Notes: generated by a model from the letters alone, not told the origin. DNA of 64,000 nucleotides from Pyrenopolyporus hunteri (GCA_902806595.1 CADCXC010000003.1:2852001-2916000); one strand, 5' to 3'. Shown: positions 33,123 through 45,423, counted from the first letter of the stretch. Program-made: numbers and translations.

Positions 33123-36100
33123 TTAGTACTTGCAGAGACTTGAATGCGAGCGAGCCTCTTGGCCCCTGGTGACTTAGGGGCGCCACACCTTTCACAGTGG
33201 TAGTTTGTGAGGACTGGATTAGCGTCGCCTATGGGCCGAACCTGCAGCTGACGAGTCCAATACATAATACCCTATATCCCATTAGTGGTAGTGTCGCAGA
33301 TGGCTATTAGAACGGCACAAGGGAACGTTTGCAAATTCGAACGCACAGATCGTCTTCGGGCTTACCTCCAAGATAGTTGGACCACTCGGTTGGCAACGTA
33401 ACCACGCTTGAATAAGTGGACTTCCCTGCCGAAACCTTGACGACCTGACAGCCCTGGTGTGGGCACGAGCTGGCTGGAGTTGGCTGGCCGCACCAAGATG
33501 TTGAAGTGGAGATAAAATATCCAACTACTATGGTATGTAGCTTCTCGCAACAATCCTATTGCTCATTGCCCACTGGATGTACGGCGGGCTAAGATCAGTT
33601 CGGAGTCTCAAGGGATCGTAGCGTTATGCCGCCCTTCAGAACGATACCCGGTCGGTCTGTATTGGTATCTGCTAAGGCAGGTATTTATTGGGCATTTGCA
33701 AGGTACTTGTTCCAGATGAATACGGTAATATACCTATCTATCATAGTACCATGATCAGCCATTGTAAAAGGTCTTACGTTAATAGTCTATAATATGTTTG
33801 GCTTGAGGCGCATTGATGCCCGCATATAGACGTATCTGGTCCTTGTTTCACCGAGGCCCTTATTCAGTCATGTGGGCTCCTACGCTGAAAAAAAAAATAA
33901 ATAAATAAATAAAAGAAGGGGGAAAAAAAAATAAGGGGTAACCCTGGACCTGAAATGCAGCGCCTTCTCGACAATCCCCGCCACTAAAAACTGTCCTTGC
34001 CTGCAGGGTGAGCTCTAATGAGTAGCTTGTCGCAAAGGAGGGCGACTGGTGCGATGTTGATTTATGTAGGTGGGACTGCAAGAATAGCAAATTCCACCAT
34101 CTCTGACTCGCAGAGCGCTTGCATCAGTCTTGATCTGTGTCATCCATGTCGGCAACGTCGGACGGGAGGCCGTACATCGGTACCTCTTATTCAACAGGAA
34201 TAGCGTTGCTGACCGAGGGGCATGCAAGATAAATTACCGTACATAGTAGTTCCACTGTCTCGACGTCCATGTGTCTGGCAGGGCTAAGGGAAGACCTGCT
34301 CGACAAAGCCGCCTGAGCAACACCTGAATACCACCTGTGTTGGGTGACGCCTCGACGATCCTTGGATGGCTTAGGCATTGGTTGATTACCAGCCATGAAT
34401 CGTAGGTAAGACCAAACATCAGCAATCCCGGATTGAATCCTTGAAAGGGATTTGGTTGGTCGAGACATGTGTTGCGTTGTAACTAATAGCGAACCGGCAG
34501 ACGGCTCCGTTGATGAAGGAAATTGGGCAGCTTGTTTCTTTAAAGACCGGGATCTTTTCCCACCTGCCTGGGGCCTTCGAACTAACGGATCCGGGCATGG
34601 AGGGTTTCATTTTGCGCGCTACTTGCGCAGACAACAACTTTCGGACGAGAGGCTAATACCTGAGGACCACTAAATCCGATCATCAGTAGCTGTGTATGTA
34701 TGTCTGCTAGCCGTTGTACGTAAGGTATATAACCCTTATGTGTATACCCTTATGCGTACCGGTGTGTGATCTGTGTGATCTGTGTAATCTGTAGTCTGTA
34801 GTCTTGTAGTCTGTAGTGTGCGGTGTACTCTCTGTGCTCCAAACGAGAACCGGAGTGCATCGTCAATTTTCTCTGCCATAGGATGTAATACGACCCTACT
34901 CATCCCGGCGGCAAGAAGGGGATCAAGCCAGTTCGCCTACCGACGAGGAGACTGAGATAACGGATGCAGCCAGCCACGGTTGATTTCTCGGTACTACTAC
35001 GACTGTGAATAACAACACCTATAGGTTAGGCGTAATGTAGTTAGATAGATATATGTATGTATGGCTACATCATGGAACGGGTGCTGTGATTGTTAATTAC
35101 TGCGTAATGTGAAAGGCCTTGTGATCTGCATCTGCTCTTGATTTCAGTAGGTGACCCGAAGTCCGAGAGTCGAGTGAGCGGCTTATACGCATCGAGTTGC
35201 TGTTACTGTTGCTACTACTGTTGCTGTTATTGTTATGGTTGTAATTATTATAATCATGGCAGTTATCAGTATTGTTATTGTTGTCGCCGTTCTTGTTTGA
35301 GATTGAAAATGCCATCATGTGTTAGCTTATTATCCACAATGTTAGGTGATGAATGAAAAGAATTCTTATATCCTTGGATCGTTTGATGCAGCTGACACAA
35401 AAAAAAAAAAAAATACCGAGTATATACCAAATGTACCTTGTATACTAGTGTCTCATTAGTCGCTCGACGCTAAAAGCAGCTGGAGGTTAAGTGGCTGCGG
35501 AACCCGTAGGTGGCTCGATAAAAAATTGTCGTAATATTAAGGAGGCACCTGTAGTCATACATATAACGATGTTACGGTGAAATAATCGTAAGCAGGATAC
35601 GAAACCACTGAACGGATGGATAGGCTCGCTAGCGCCACTACACAGGACCCAGGTATTGTACATGTCGGCGGCATAGGGGAGGTGGAGGGGTTCGATTTTG
35701 GTGTCCAGACAGGTATTACCTACCTGCTAATACGCATCGTATGGCTAGAGCGCACCTAGGCAGGTACATGTAAGAAGTCGGGCGCATGCACTACCTACAT
35801 CCTACATAAATAAGGTGCTACTGTTTCGGCCCATTGAATGTCGAAGGAGATGCCCGGTGTAGGAAGGTACATAGTCACGTATCCGTCCTGTCCGTTAGGC
35901 TCAAATACATTAATCTTCCCTCTGACAGGAGCGTTTTTAGGGGGGCAGGTGGTTAATAAGGAAGGCAGGGAGCACACGCATATATAGTGTGTACGTACAT
36001 TAGGTACCTATCTACCTACATACGTAGGGTACCCTGGTCACCGGAAAAGTACCCTACTGTGCGCAACAGGCGGGTCTAACGCGCTCATTAAAATGTTGCC

Positions 36101-36914
36101 TAGAGGTAGGTACCGTCCATTATAAAAGAGGTACGGTAGGTACCTAACATAGGTACCATGTAGTTATACCTTACCTATTAGAACACCTACCTACCTGACA
36201 TAGCCCGCTGTCATGGGATAAACCCCCGGCAATAGCGTGTACATACGTAAGGGCACATGCATCATGTATTGTGTATGTCCTAGGGAGTTAAGTGCGTGGA
36301 TTGACTTGACCTTGCCTTACCAGAGGCAGAAGACTTTAACCCAGACCCAATCAAAGCTCCGAAGATAGTTCCATTTAAGATGGACTCAGAATTTAACTAT
36401 CACAGGTACGATCTTAGTCCAAGTCAATAATACAGGTCAATAATAGCACGCCTGCTTCGCCTGAACATTACAAAGGAACGTACATGCCTAGGTACCTATG
36501 TAGCCCATTATGTGCTACGAATGCCTAGGTAGGTAGGTACTATATACCTCCGAACTACATGGATCGCATTTTCTGTCTCCTTGTTGCATGGTGCTTTCCT
36601 AGCGAGAACCGCAAATGGATCCAGATATTCGAGCCCGTACGTATGTATGTATACACATCCCCTCGTGTTAAACAAGCTTGTCTTTGTTAACCACTATATG
36701 GTACCTATGTATGAATTTGTGTTGCGATTAACCACGCACGTAAGGTATACATACATACATACTACATACCTACCTACCTGCGTATAGCGGCCACGGTCTA
36801 GCGCGCCAACGGGCCACAAAGTACGGAAATGATACATATCGCCTAGCTACATGGTCAACATGAAGGGGGCAAGGCGTCCGGTGTGATATCTTACTTCGGG
36901 GCAGTTTAGGAAAC

Positions 36915-36962
36915 TAAAAAAAGAAAAAAAAGGAAAAAAAAAAGAGAGAGAGAGAGAGAGAA
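36915..36962 (+). repeat. Purine tract ending in (GA)n
   Basis: Runs of A with single G are followed by about nine GA units. A simple-sequence purine strand with no coding potential. Confidence 0.85.
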
Positions 36963-38792
36963 GGATGTAGGTCTTTCCTGCCTGACAACACGATTCTTCT
37001 CTTGGTTCGACATTATAACGTCTTAGGTTCTGCATAGCCTACGGGCAAAAAGAAAATGGCATGGCTTGTTCGAGATATGTAGGGGATTGTACAACTTCGA
37101 AATATGGCAAAGAAAACATACCAACATGCAGATATGAGTTCGCCTCCACGCACTCCCCACACATTCCGCCAAATCTCACCCCTTTCCCTCATTCCGTCCT
37201 AAGAAAAGCGTTTCATGTCTTGGCGTGGTGGCCAATTTTGAGGCCCCGGGGAAAAAGAGAAAAGAAGAGAAGCCCGGGCTTCCTCCTGGTCCATGCCCAT
37301 GGTTCATTCGCGTGGTCCACCCGGGGCGGGCTAATGGTACATACATAGGTACATACAGGTATGTATGCGTCCATAGTAAAGCAGCTATGGTATTGATTGA
37401 TTAATTACCCCCCTCGGGTTCGGCTAACATCCTATTCCTGGCGTAGACCGGCCCAAGTTGTACTTTACGTATATTAGTATCCTATCCTCTCGTCGGCAAC
37501 CACCCCCTCTCCTACCCAGGGGTCTACATAGCGCAGCACAAGCTTGGTACAGTACTTGCATCTCATGCCACTATCAAGCCAATCATATTAGCGCTATCCA
37601 GGGTTACCTTACCGATGGAACCGCCTTGGATTCGAAGAAGCATCTGCTGGATCTTCCCGGAACGGTTAACTCCTTCTTGTTATAGGTACGTGGATACGTA
37701 CACGCGTGCGTGCGGACTACGGTCTTTAACCCTGGCAAGGGCAAGAGGGCAAGTCCAAGTCGCCTCGCAGAAGAAGAAGGCTATGAGTTTGAACTAGCAC
37801 ACACGCACCCCCTTAGCTTTCAAAGATCCACACCCCCTGGGACATGATGAAATAAGCCTATTGGCGACGATGTTCTACTACGCAATAGGTAAAGCCCTCT
37901 TGCCGAAAACTAGGATAATCGCACATCCTTCCCCCCCCCTTTCCAACGCACCCTCCCGCCAAATGTTTACCATGTACTCACGTCCTACAGGTTCTACACA
38001 CCTCTACACACCTTCTACGCACCCCCCTTCCTCTCTATCTTTCCACCCCCTCTCTACACCCCATCCACTTTCGTTTACGCCGCAGGAGCACGGTACGGAA
38101 AGGGCAAGGCAAATGGGGGCCAAGGGTGTCTCGCTACAGGTGTTTAGCGCCTTTGTCTATCCTTTTTGGACGTCGTTGAACCGTTCCTTTGACCGCCCAC
38201 CTGCTCAGAATTATACCTTGCAACAAGCAGCACATACATAATACAGGAAAATCAAAGACTGCAACCCAGTCTAGCCTACAACGCCAACGCTGCCATCATC
38301 ATCCGTCCGTCCCCGGCTATCGACACAATGAAGGATCCCTTTTTTAGACTGACCAGAGATCCCTGCCGGAACCATATGACGCAGGAAGGGAAAAATACTA
38401 GGCGGCAACTGTCATACAGGTGAAGCAGACACGCGCAGACACGCACTTACATACATGCATACATACATACACATGCCAAACCAGACCATGTCTCTAGGTA
38501 AGGTAGGTATTGTTTCTCTCGGCCCTACCGCCCCAATATAACCATCCGTATGCCATCTCACATAGCAACTGTCCCCACGCTTTTTAGTTTGATTTATCCT
38601 TTTTAATAAACCCTTTGCTTTCTCATCACATTGCATTCTTGGACTGAGCAGCCTAAGTTAGCCTTTGAATAAACCTCATATTTACCAGGCCTTCCTCCCG
38701 CCATCTGGAGGAGACCTTCCCTCACTCACCATCTCCGGACATCTTTCGTAAACCTCCTGTACATACGCCTCTCTATACAACATCTTATCACC

Positions 38793-39920
38793 ATGATGCC
38801 TGCGCTCCTGGGGGCAAACATGCCTCACGTTATGCCTCAGAGCTACGCATCAGATCCTACTTTTGATGAACTCTCACGGCAACTCGCTTTCTCCGGCCCG
38901 ATGCGAAGGATATCCCGTGCTTCGACCGGACAACGGACGCCGGGAGCTATGCGTATTGTCAAGCCTAGTAGTGCCAGCAATAGTCCTCAGGCCATGATGG
39001 CACGTCGTAGGACTATGATGAACGACAGCAGTCTTGCCCGGCGGCGGCAGCAAGCCCTGGACCAGGCTGTATTTCAACAGATGCAAGACTACACGCCCTA
39101 TTCAACGCCGGACGCTTCAGTGAAGAGGAATAGCCGTCCGGTTAGCTGGCATCCTTCTTCACATATTCAGCAACCACAAATGCACATAGCTATGCCGCAA
39201 GCCGACTTCTCACAATACGTAGTTCCAGCTCCGATACCATACCACCAAACGGATATCTATTCCACATATCAAAATTTCCCTCCTACCCCCGCAGTATACT
39301 CAGGCCAAACTTCGCCTATATCCACCTTTTCACCTCTATGTCTACCCTATTCGGCATCTCAGCCACATACCGCACCAACCTACATATCACAGGATACATG
39401 GAATCATCCTCCTCAGTTCATCCCCGACTACGCGGCCAACTCGAGCCCTGAGGAGATGGAACCCTTCCCATCCTTTACGAATCAAACTTCATTCAACTGG
39501 GACGTCAGTTTCAATGCCAGTGAACTTAACGTCCCCACTGCGCCAACGGCGCCCCCAACGCCGGACGAGTTCCAGCCTCTTCAGCAACCACAACCAACAG
39601 TTCCTTCCGAGGAATCCATCCCGTATCAACCGCTTGAGGAGCCAGAGGAAGGAGAAATTCTAGTAGGCATGGGGTTATATGATCCGCCAAGCAAAACAGA
39701 CGTAGACCCAGAATTGGACAACTATCGGACGACGACATCTCAATTATTAGGTACGACCTACAGAGGAAGGGGCCAAGGATGGAAGCTGGAGGAAGCTTGG
39801 GAACCACCAGCATCGGATGATGAGGATGGAGAAGGAGATGGCGAGGAGGACGAGGCCGGGAAAGATGAGGCTGTAGAGCCAGCTACGCAGTCCAGTACAG
39901 ATGAGCAGAACTGGATATAA
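38793..39920 (+). CDS. Conserved fungal low-complexity protein, function unknown
   Basis: Single 375-aa frame beginning MMPALLGANMPHVMPQSYAS. The protein is rich in Pro, Gln, Ser and Tyr, with no membrane segment or catalytic motif. A basic patch (MARRRTMMNDSSLARRRQQ, about 68-86) and a C-terminal module (LYDPPSKTDVDPELDNYRTT, then GWKLEEAWEPP, about 298-340) look like the conserved parts. The tail is acidic (DDEDGEGDGEEDEAGKDE). Similar domain-poor proteins ending in a LEE-x-WEPP motif occur in other filamentous ascomycetes to my recollection, but no function is known to me. A nuclear regulatory or scaffold role is only a guess. The first of two adjacent Met codons was taken as the start. 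Its 5' flank is pyrimidine-rich, as is common in fungal promoters. Confidence 0.7.
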   Translation: MMPALLGANMPHVMPQSYASDPTFDELSRQLAFSGPMRRISRASTGQRTPGAMRIVKPSSASNSPQAMMARRRTMMNDSSLARRRQQALDQAVFQQMQDYTPYSTPDASVKRNSRPVSWHPSSHIQQPQMHIAMPQADFSQYVVPAPIPYHQTDIYSTYQNFPPTPAVYSGQTSPISTFSPLCLPYSASQPHTAPTYISQDTWNHPPQFIPDYAANSSPEEMEPFPSFTNQTSFNWDVSFNASELNVPTAPTAPPTPDEFQPLQQPQPTVPSEESIPYQPLEEPEEGEILVGMGLYDPPSKTDVDPELDNYRTTTSQLLGTTYRGRGQGWKLEEAWEPPASDDEDGEGDGEEDEAGKDEAVEPATQSSTDEQNWI

Positions 39921-40923
39921 GTCTACTGGTGTCTCTTGCAGGGACAGTTCTATCCAAGCGTGAGTGATAGGGACAGCACATCCCCCATCTCCTGGAGTTC
40001 ATCTGAACCTGAAGCGACGGATATGCATATTACATGCAGAAAAGTGTAAAAGATCTAACGGTGGGATTAAAGCTGGTGCGGTTATAAAGCATATAGCTTC
40101 GATACTCCCTAAAAAAAATTAAGAAAATATCAGTCGAAGAATTTCAACCACCTTTAAGCGAACGTAAGATGGAGGCAAGTGACATGTCATCTTGTGACGA
40201 CTAGTTGGTCCGCGACGGGCATATTCTACATAGGTAGGTAGTAATCATTGCAAAGACTTTGACCTCAAACCCAATTCGACCTTACATAGGATTCATCAAC
40301 GATGTTGAAAGTCTGCTGGAGGACGTACCTAGGTAAGTACTCCTTGAAGATCTAGGTTAGGTACGTATTCAGACCACCTCTGATAGGTTGGACCAATTTA
40401 CGGTTTGTCGATATGCAGGGGACAAAGCACAGACCAGAGGTCTAAGCAAGGATCTCCAACATTCTATTTGGGGCTCTGCGTCAAAACCGACATGCGCATG
40501 CAGAGTACATAGCTACCTCCGTACTCCATTATCCGTACTACCTGATGCGTACCCACGCCCTGGCCCGAGACCGTCCCATGTGGGCGTACCCCACCCTTTC
40601 CACAAAGATCCCCAAGTTAGGAGATCCATGTGGGGCGCTAACAAAAGCTGTGGATCTGGCGTGCTGCACTTATGCTTGCGTCACATGTCCCTCTAAGAGG
40701 CTTCCATGCACGGTGGGTTTTTGTGGACTTTGCATCGGCCAGGCTGGATCATACCCAGTTGGCAGCTGCCCAGGGTGGAAACTGTACCTGGAGTACCCAG
40801 GTACACTAACTAAATGGTTGCTGATTAATGAATCAAGACATACGGAACACAACTTAGGTGGTACTTTATCACTTTAACCTAAGGGGTGACCGGTCCAAGA
40901 AACAATTCTAGCGCAATTTCATC

Positions 40924-41032
40924 ACAGAAGGAGGGGAAGAAGGAAACAGGGCAAAAAGAAAAGAAAAGAAAAAAGAAAAAGAAAAAAGAAAAAGAAATAA
41001 GTAAAAAAAAATAATAATAAAAAATAAAAAAG
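40924..41032 (+). repeat. Polypurine (A/G) tract
   Basis: About 110 bp composed almost entirely of A with isolated G (AAAAGAAAAGAAAAGAAAAA and similar), then ATAATAATA. It is a low-complexity element in the intergenic DNA, not coding. Confidence 0.85.
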
Positions 41033-41668
41033 CGCATAGACGGATAGCATTGATTAAGAGCTTAGTAAACATAGCTATGTCGTTGCTGCAATTCATTTAT
41101 TAAGCGTCTGTTTGTCACATGAATCCCACAGGCCTTGGAACACGAAGATAACAACTTTCGCATCTGTGAACTATCCTCTTGCCCAACATGCCCATATACA
41201 TATTCGGTGCATAACGCCACCTATTTCATTATACGACAATACATAGGCAGCCTACCCGATATCTTCGTGTCCGTGTGCCTACATATTAGATCCCTATTTT
41301 AGATCCGTTTCTGCGAGCTTGTTTGGTAGACCTAGAAAGTATCCGGGCACGCTCCATTGATGGTCTTACGAGATCGAACAAACGAGAAAAGCAAGAGGAA
41401 AGGAAGGAAAGGGAAGGACGGAAAAGAAAAAGGGAATAGGAGAAATTCAAGGTTCCTCTCGCATTCGCCAGTCTATGCCTAGGTAGGTACCTAGATACCT
41501 AGGCGTGCACTTGGGATATCCAATACTCTGTGAGTTGAGTTTTTCTGTTATCCTCGAAATTCAAAGCCAACTTCATCAAGCGTAATGAGTCACGCCGGCG
41601 TAGATATATGAGTGGTAGGTATTGTACGTATCGTACGTATAGTGGCTATCGATAACACACATAGCTCA

Positions 41669-41690
41669 AGGTACCTAGGTACCTAGGTAT
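41669..41690. repeat. TACCTAGGTACCTAGGTA palindromic repeat
   Basis: Two overlapping TACCTAGGTA palindromes in tandem, 160 bp upstream of the LYS9 start codon. A related cluster lies at 41463-41506. This is the clearest example of the dispersed palindromic word described in the findings. Confidence 0.85.
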
Positions 41691-41853
41691 GTATACGTAT
41701 TTCCGTAATCGGAACCCCGCGTGCCCCTCCATCGTAAAGTTTTGATCTCAAGGGGTTTCTGCTATGCGCGCATACTAGACTCAACAACAAGACTATCAGC
41801 AAGCTAGGTCATTTGACTCCTCGGGATTCGAAATATCAGCCATTCAGCGCACG

Positions 41854-43425
41854 ATGGCATCCAAGTAAGAAACTCAAATCGCCATTGCCAATTGCTAGTT
41901 TCTCACGGGCTCTATATAGGAGGGTATTGATGCTCGGCGCGGGTTTCGTAACCCTTCCAACGCTTCACATCTTGAACGATGCCGGCATTGCGGTAACTGT
42001 TGGTATGTCGTATACATAGGCCTTCCAATGGACCGGGTGCCCAATTGACCCCATTCAAAGCTTGCAGAACCCTCGCCTCGGCCCAATCTCTGTCAAAGGG
42101 CGTCCAGCACGCGACCCCCATCTCCCTCGATGTAAGCGATGAGAAGGCTCTCGACGCCCAAGTGGCCAAGCATGACCTAGTAATCAGCTTAATCCCCTAT
42201 ACTTTCCACGCTACCGTCATCAAGTCTGCCATTCGCCAGAAGAAGCATGTCGTCACCACCAGCTACGTGTCCCCGGCCATGATGGAGCTAGACCAGCAGG
42301 CCAAAGACGCGGGCATCACTGTCATGAATGAGATCGGCTTAGGTAAGTTCCATTCCCGGAGCCCGTTTATCGCGTTTGTTATAAACCAACTGACATTCCT
42401 ACAGATCCGGGCATCGATCATTTATGTAAGGATCTCCCCAGAATAGAAACCGAGAACACGCGATACTGAACTTTTCAGATGCTGTCAAGACGATCGAAGA
42501 GGTACACAAGGCTGGAGGGAAGATCCTCACCTTCTTGTCGTACTGCGGTGGTCTTCCGGCCCCCGAAGCCTCGGATAACCCTCTGGGCTATAAGTTCTCC
42601 TGGTCTTCCCGCGGAGTCCTCTTAGCCCTGCGAAACGCGGCCAGATACTGGAAGGACGGCAAAATCGTAGACGTTGCGTCGAAGGATCTGATGGGTACTG
42701 CGAAGCCTTACTTTATCTATCCCGGTTATGCCTTCGTCGCCTATCCGAACCGAGACTCAACCCCTTATAAGGAGAGGTACAATATCCCAGAGGCGCAGAC
42801 CATCATCCGCGGTACTCTGCGGTACCAAGGTTTCCCCGAATTCGTCCGAGTGCTAGTTGAAATTGGATTCTTGGATGACGCCGAACGGGACTTCCTTAAG
42901 CAATCCATCACCTGGAAGGAAGCAACCCAGCAGATCCTGGGGGCCCGCTCGACTGATCGGAGCGATCTTGAGTCTACAATTGTGTCTAAGGCCTCGTTCA
43001 ACTCTCCGGAGGAAAAAACACGGATCCTTAGTGGCTTACGATGGATTGGTCTCTTCTCGGACGAGAAGATTACTCCTCGAGGTAACCCGTTGGACTGCCT
43101 GTGCGCCACTCTGGAAAAGAAGATGCAATATGAGGAGGGGGAGCGGGACTTTGTAATGCTGCAGCACAAGTTCGAAATCGAGCACAAAGACGGCAGTCGA
43201 GAGATCAAGACATCGACGCTATGCGAGTACGGCGACCCTAAGGGCTACTCTGCCATGGCCAAGCTAGTGGGAGTACCATGCGGAGTAGCAGTCAAGCAGG
43301 TTCTCGATGGTACGATCTCCGAGAGAGGTATCCTTGCCCCTATGAACTCCAAAATCAACGACCCCTTGATGAAGGAGCTGAAGGAGAAGTATGGGATCTT
43401 CCTGAAGGAAAAGACCGTACTGTAA
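41854..43425 (+). CDS. LYS9: Saccharopine dehydrogenase (NADP+, L-glutamate-forming)
   Basis: Five exons: 41854-41864, 41920-42002, 42061-42342, 42405-42425 and 42479-43425 (447 aa), all phases consistent. The first exon encodes only MASK; exon 4 is 21 nt. The N-terminal Rossmann motif VLMLGAGFVTLPTLHIL (residues 6-22) binds NADPH. DLVISLIPYTFHATVIKSAI, HVVTTSYVSP and NEIGLDPGIDHLYAVKTIEE are strongly conserved in saccharopine reductases. The C-terminal domain contains SYCGGLPAPEASDNPLGYKF, which lines the substrate site. The enzyme catalyses the penultimate step of the fungal alpha-aminoadipate lysine pathway, forming saccharopine from aminoadipate semialdehyde and glutamate. Length matches the family (about 450 aa). 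The intron 2 acceptor is AAAG, less usual but the only phase-compatible choice. This is a stand-alone LYS9, not the bifunctional animal fusion. Confidence 0.96.
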
Positions 43426-44050
43426 AAGATGCGCTATGTCCCTTAGCTTAGGTAGGTAGCTACGACGATGCGACGCCGGTGCCAGATAAAAAGGGGCCTA
43501 ATTAAGTACCTACCTACACCTGGGAGAATGTGTTATTTTTATTGCATTGAAAAGGTAGAGAAAAAGGGGCTTTGCTTAGGTATCAGAAACTAAATATACA
43601 TGAATCAAGTACAAGTGATATTGGCTGCCTCATGAACCACCTATCTATCGCTAGTTACCTCTATGTGAGTAGTTGAGGTTAGATATAAAAGGTGATGGTA
43701 CCTTAGTTTAGTGCATTGAATAGGCAGAGCAGCCTACATGTAATTAGCGAGGTGGGGTACAAATTCGTATTACCATAAATACCTACCTACCTAGGTAGGT
43801 ACATAGCAAAAGTCACAATTTTATTCTACAACTTACAACATCATGATCCGACGCAATATACATGGAACCTACCCGGGAACCTGCAAGGTGGTAGTCAAAC
43901 TTTGAAATTGCTACAAAAGCCGACTAAGTCAAATCTAAAGTACCTAGGTTCCTCTATCTTCGGCGTCGCAGAATCCTCTAGACCTCGACCGTGATATTGT
44001 CGGTTTGGCGCGTTCGAGTCCCTGTCACCTGTAGCCCGCGGGTGTTCATT
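43426..44050. other. Intergenic region
   Basis: No supported gene. It contains a TACCTACCTACCTAGGTAGG cluster at 43780-43802. It should hold the LYS9 terminator and the LAS1 promoter. Confidence 0.5.
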
Positions 44051-45423
44051 ATGGTCCAGTATCTACACACCCCCTGGCGTGACCGCGCAGAGCTCCTGAA
44101 AGTCCGGCAGCAGTTTTATCCTTCAGCACCGGCCTACGCCGTAACCACATCCGGTGGCACGGCCGAACCGCGAAACAGCCAGGGGGGCGACGACGACGAC
44201 GACGACCACCACCACCACCACAGTATTGACGAACAGACGAATGCGGCAGTAGAGGCGGCGAAGCAACACGCCGTGTCGCGTGTCTCGATGTGGATGCAGC
44301 GCGGTGGTTGCCCCCACTTGGTTGAGTCTACGGCCCTTCTGACGGCAGCTATCCTCAGCGACCTTCATGAGACCAGGTCTAGAGCCAACTCTTCTTCCTA
44401 CGCTATTAGGGCCGCCTACTCGGCCGCCTTTAGTCGGTACGTATAGCGCCCTCGCTTCCGCGGGTTCCCCGAATAATTACATCTCGCCGTGATCTATAAT
44501 GGTTCATACCCTTTTTCTTTCCCTAGCCTTATCATTTGTGGAGCTGTGTACGTTGAGTATTCATCTGGGGCCACGGAAAGCCGACAATCTAGACTCATGC
44601 CGGCTCACGTGGCGTTACGGATGGCTCAGCTCTCGCGCCGTTCGCCTAAGTTCGGCGTAGGGCGCGGTAGACCGGGGGTCCGTTGGACCTATCGGACTTG
44701 AAGATTGTTAGGTCACCGAACTACGTGTATCCGGCTAACGGTGGGGTGTCTGATTATAGCTTTGTGACCGGCCTTCTAGACAGCCAGCAGGACAAGCAAC
44801 GCAAGATGAGTATGTACTCGATAGCTAAGACCATCGGCTTGCCCGCGACGTTCGTAGAGCTACGGCATCAGGCTACGCACGAGCAGCTACCTTCACTATC
44901 GAAGCTCAGGACGGCGGCTGAGAAGGCACTCGCCTGGATATGGGACTACTACTGGAAAAACTTACCAGGGGATGGCACCGATACTAACGAGAGGCTAAAT
45001 GCTTGTCAAAGCCTATTACTACGATACCTCGGAGAAGAGTCACTTGCGCAGGCTGAGACACTACTTAAGCAACTAAAGCAGTGGGATGAGGTAGCCCTAC
45101 TGCAAAACCTCGCAGAGATTGGAGATTCCTCCGCAGACCCTAAGATCATCTCTCGGTCTCTGCGGTTATCCCAAGCCATACTCGACGGAGACCTGTTGTC
45201 TATGTCGACGGCGAGCAAACAGGCCGATAAATCGTCTACCGATAAGAAGTTGGATGCTATTAAGGCTGATGTCACTGTCTCAAATTTCGAACTTGACACA
45301 ATAGATGCTGCCGTGGCCATGTCTAACAATGCAGAAACGCCTAATAAGGCGCCTCCGACGCAAACGAGGGGGTGGTCGAAGTACAAAGGCCCGTGGAAAC
45401 CGAGGCCCATTGGAGTAGTTTAG
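44051..45423 (+). CDS. LAS1: Las1-type pre-rRNA processing endonuclease
   Basis: Two exons, 44051-44436 and 44760-45423 (349 aa). The N-terminus MVQYLHTPWRDRAELLKVRQ has the conserved PWR start of Las1. RGGCPHLVESTALLTAAIL is a second family motif. Joining the exons gives IRAAYSAAFSR then FVTGLLDS, as in other Las1 proteins. ELRHQATHEQLPS contains the HEPN nuclease motif R-x4-H (R164 to H169). A D6H5 run lies near residues 40-50. In yeast Las1 pairs with the kinase Grc3 to cleave ITS2 during 60S ribosome maturation in the nucleolus. The 323-nt intron is longer than its neighbours. Its acceptor (TTATAG at 44759) has a GCTAACG branch site, and an alternative 90-nt intron ending at 44525 is possible (see findings). 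The C-terminus is a low-complexity tail ending GPWKPRPIGVV. Confidence 0.9.

Larger units (their letters stand above)
28676..38792. other. 10.1-kb gene-poor region
   Basis: This is the longest stretch here without a gene I can support. The open frames are short, mutually overlapping and of unnatural composition. It holds many TACC/GGTA clusters (33080-33122, 36000-36190, 36747-36780), two copies of the palindrome GTATTGTACAATAC (32301 and 32731), A-rich tracts (33888, 35399), a GTT/GCT-rich triplet region (35199-35292) and an A/G tract with (GA)n (36915-36962). It may contain eroded transposons, but no terminal repeats or enzyme motifs were seen. Confidence 0.4.
39921..41853. other. 1.9-kb intergenic region
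   Basis: No supported gene. It contains a 100-bp A/G-rich strand at 40924-41032 and palindromic TACCTAGGTA clusters at 41463-41506 and 41669-41690, just upstream of the LYS9 gene. One GGTATTGTAC word lies at 41618. Confidence 0.5.

Noticed and set aside
36915..36962. Purine-rich tracts considered as retroposon poly(A) tails
   Set aside because: No upstream retroelement body or target-site duplication could be seen. Interrupted A/G composition fits simple-sequence expansion better.
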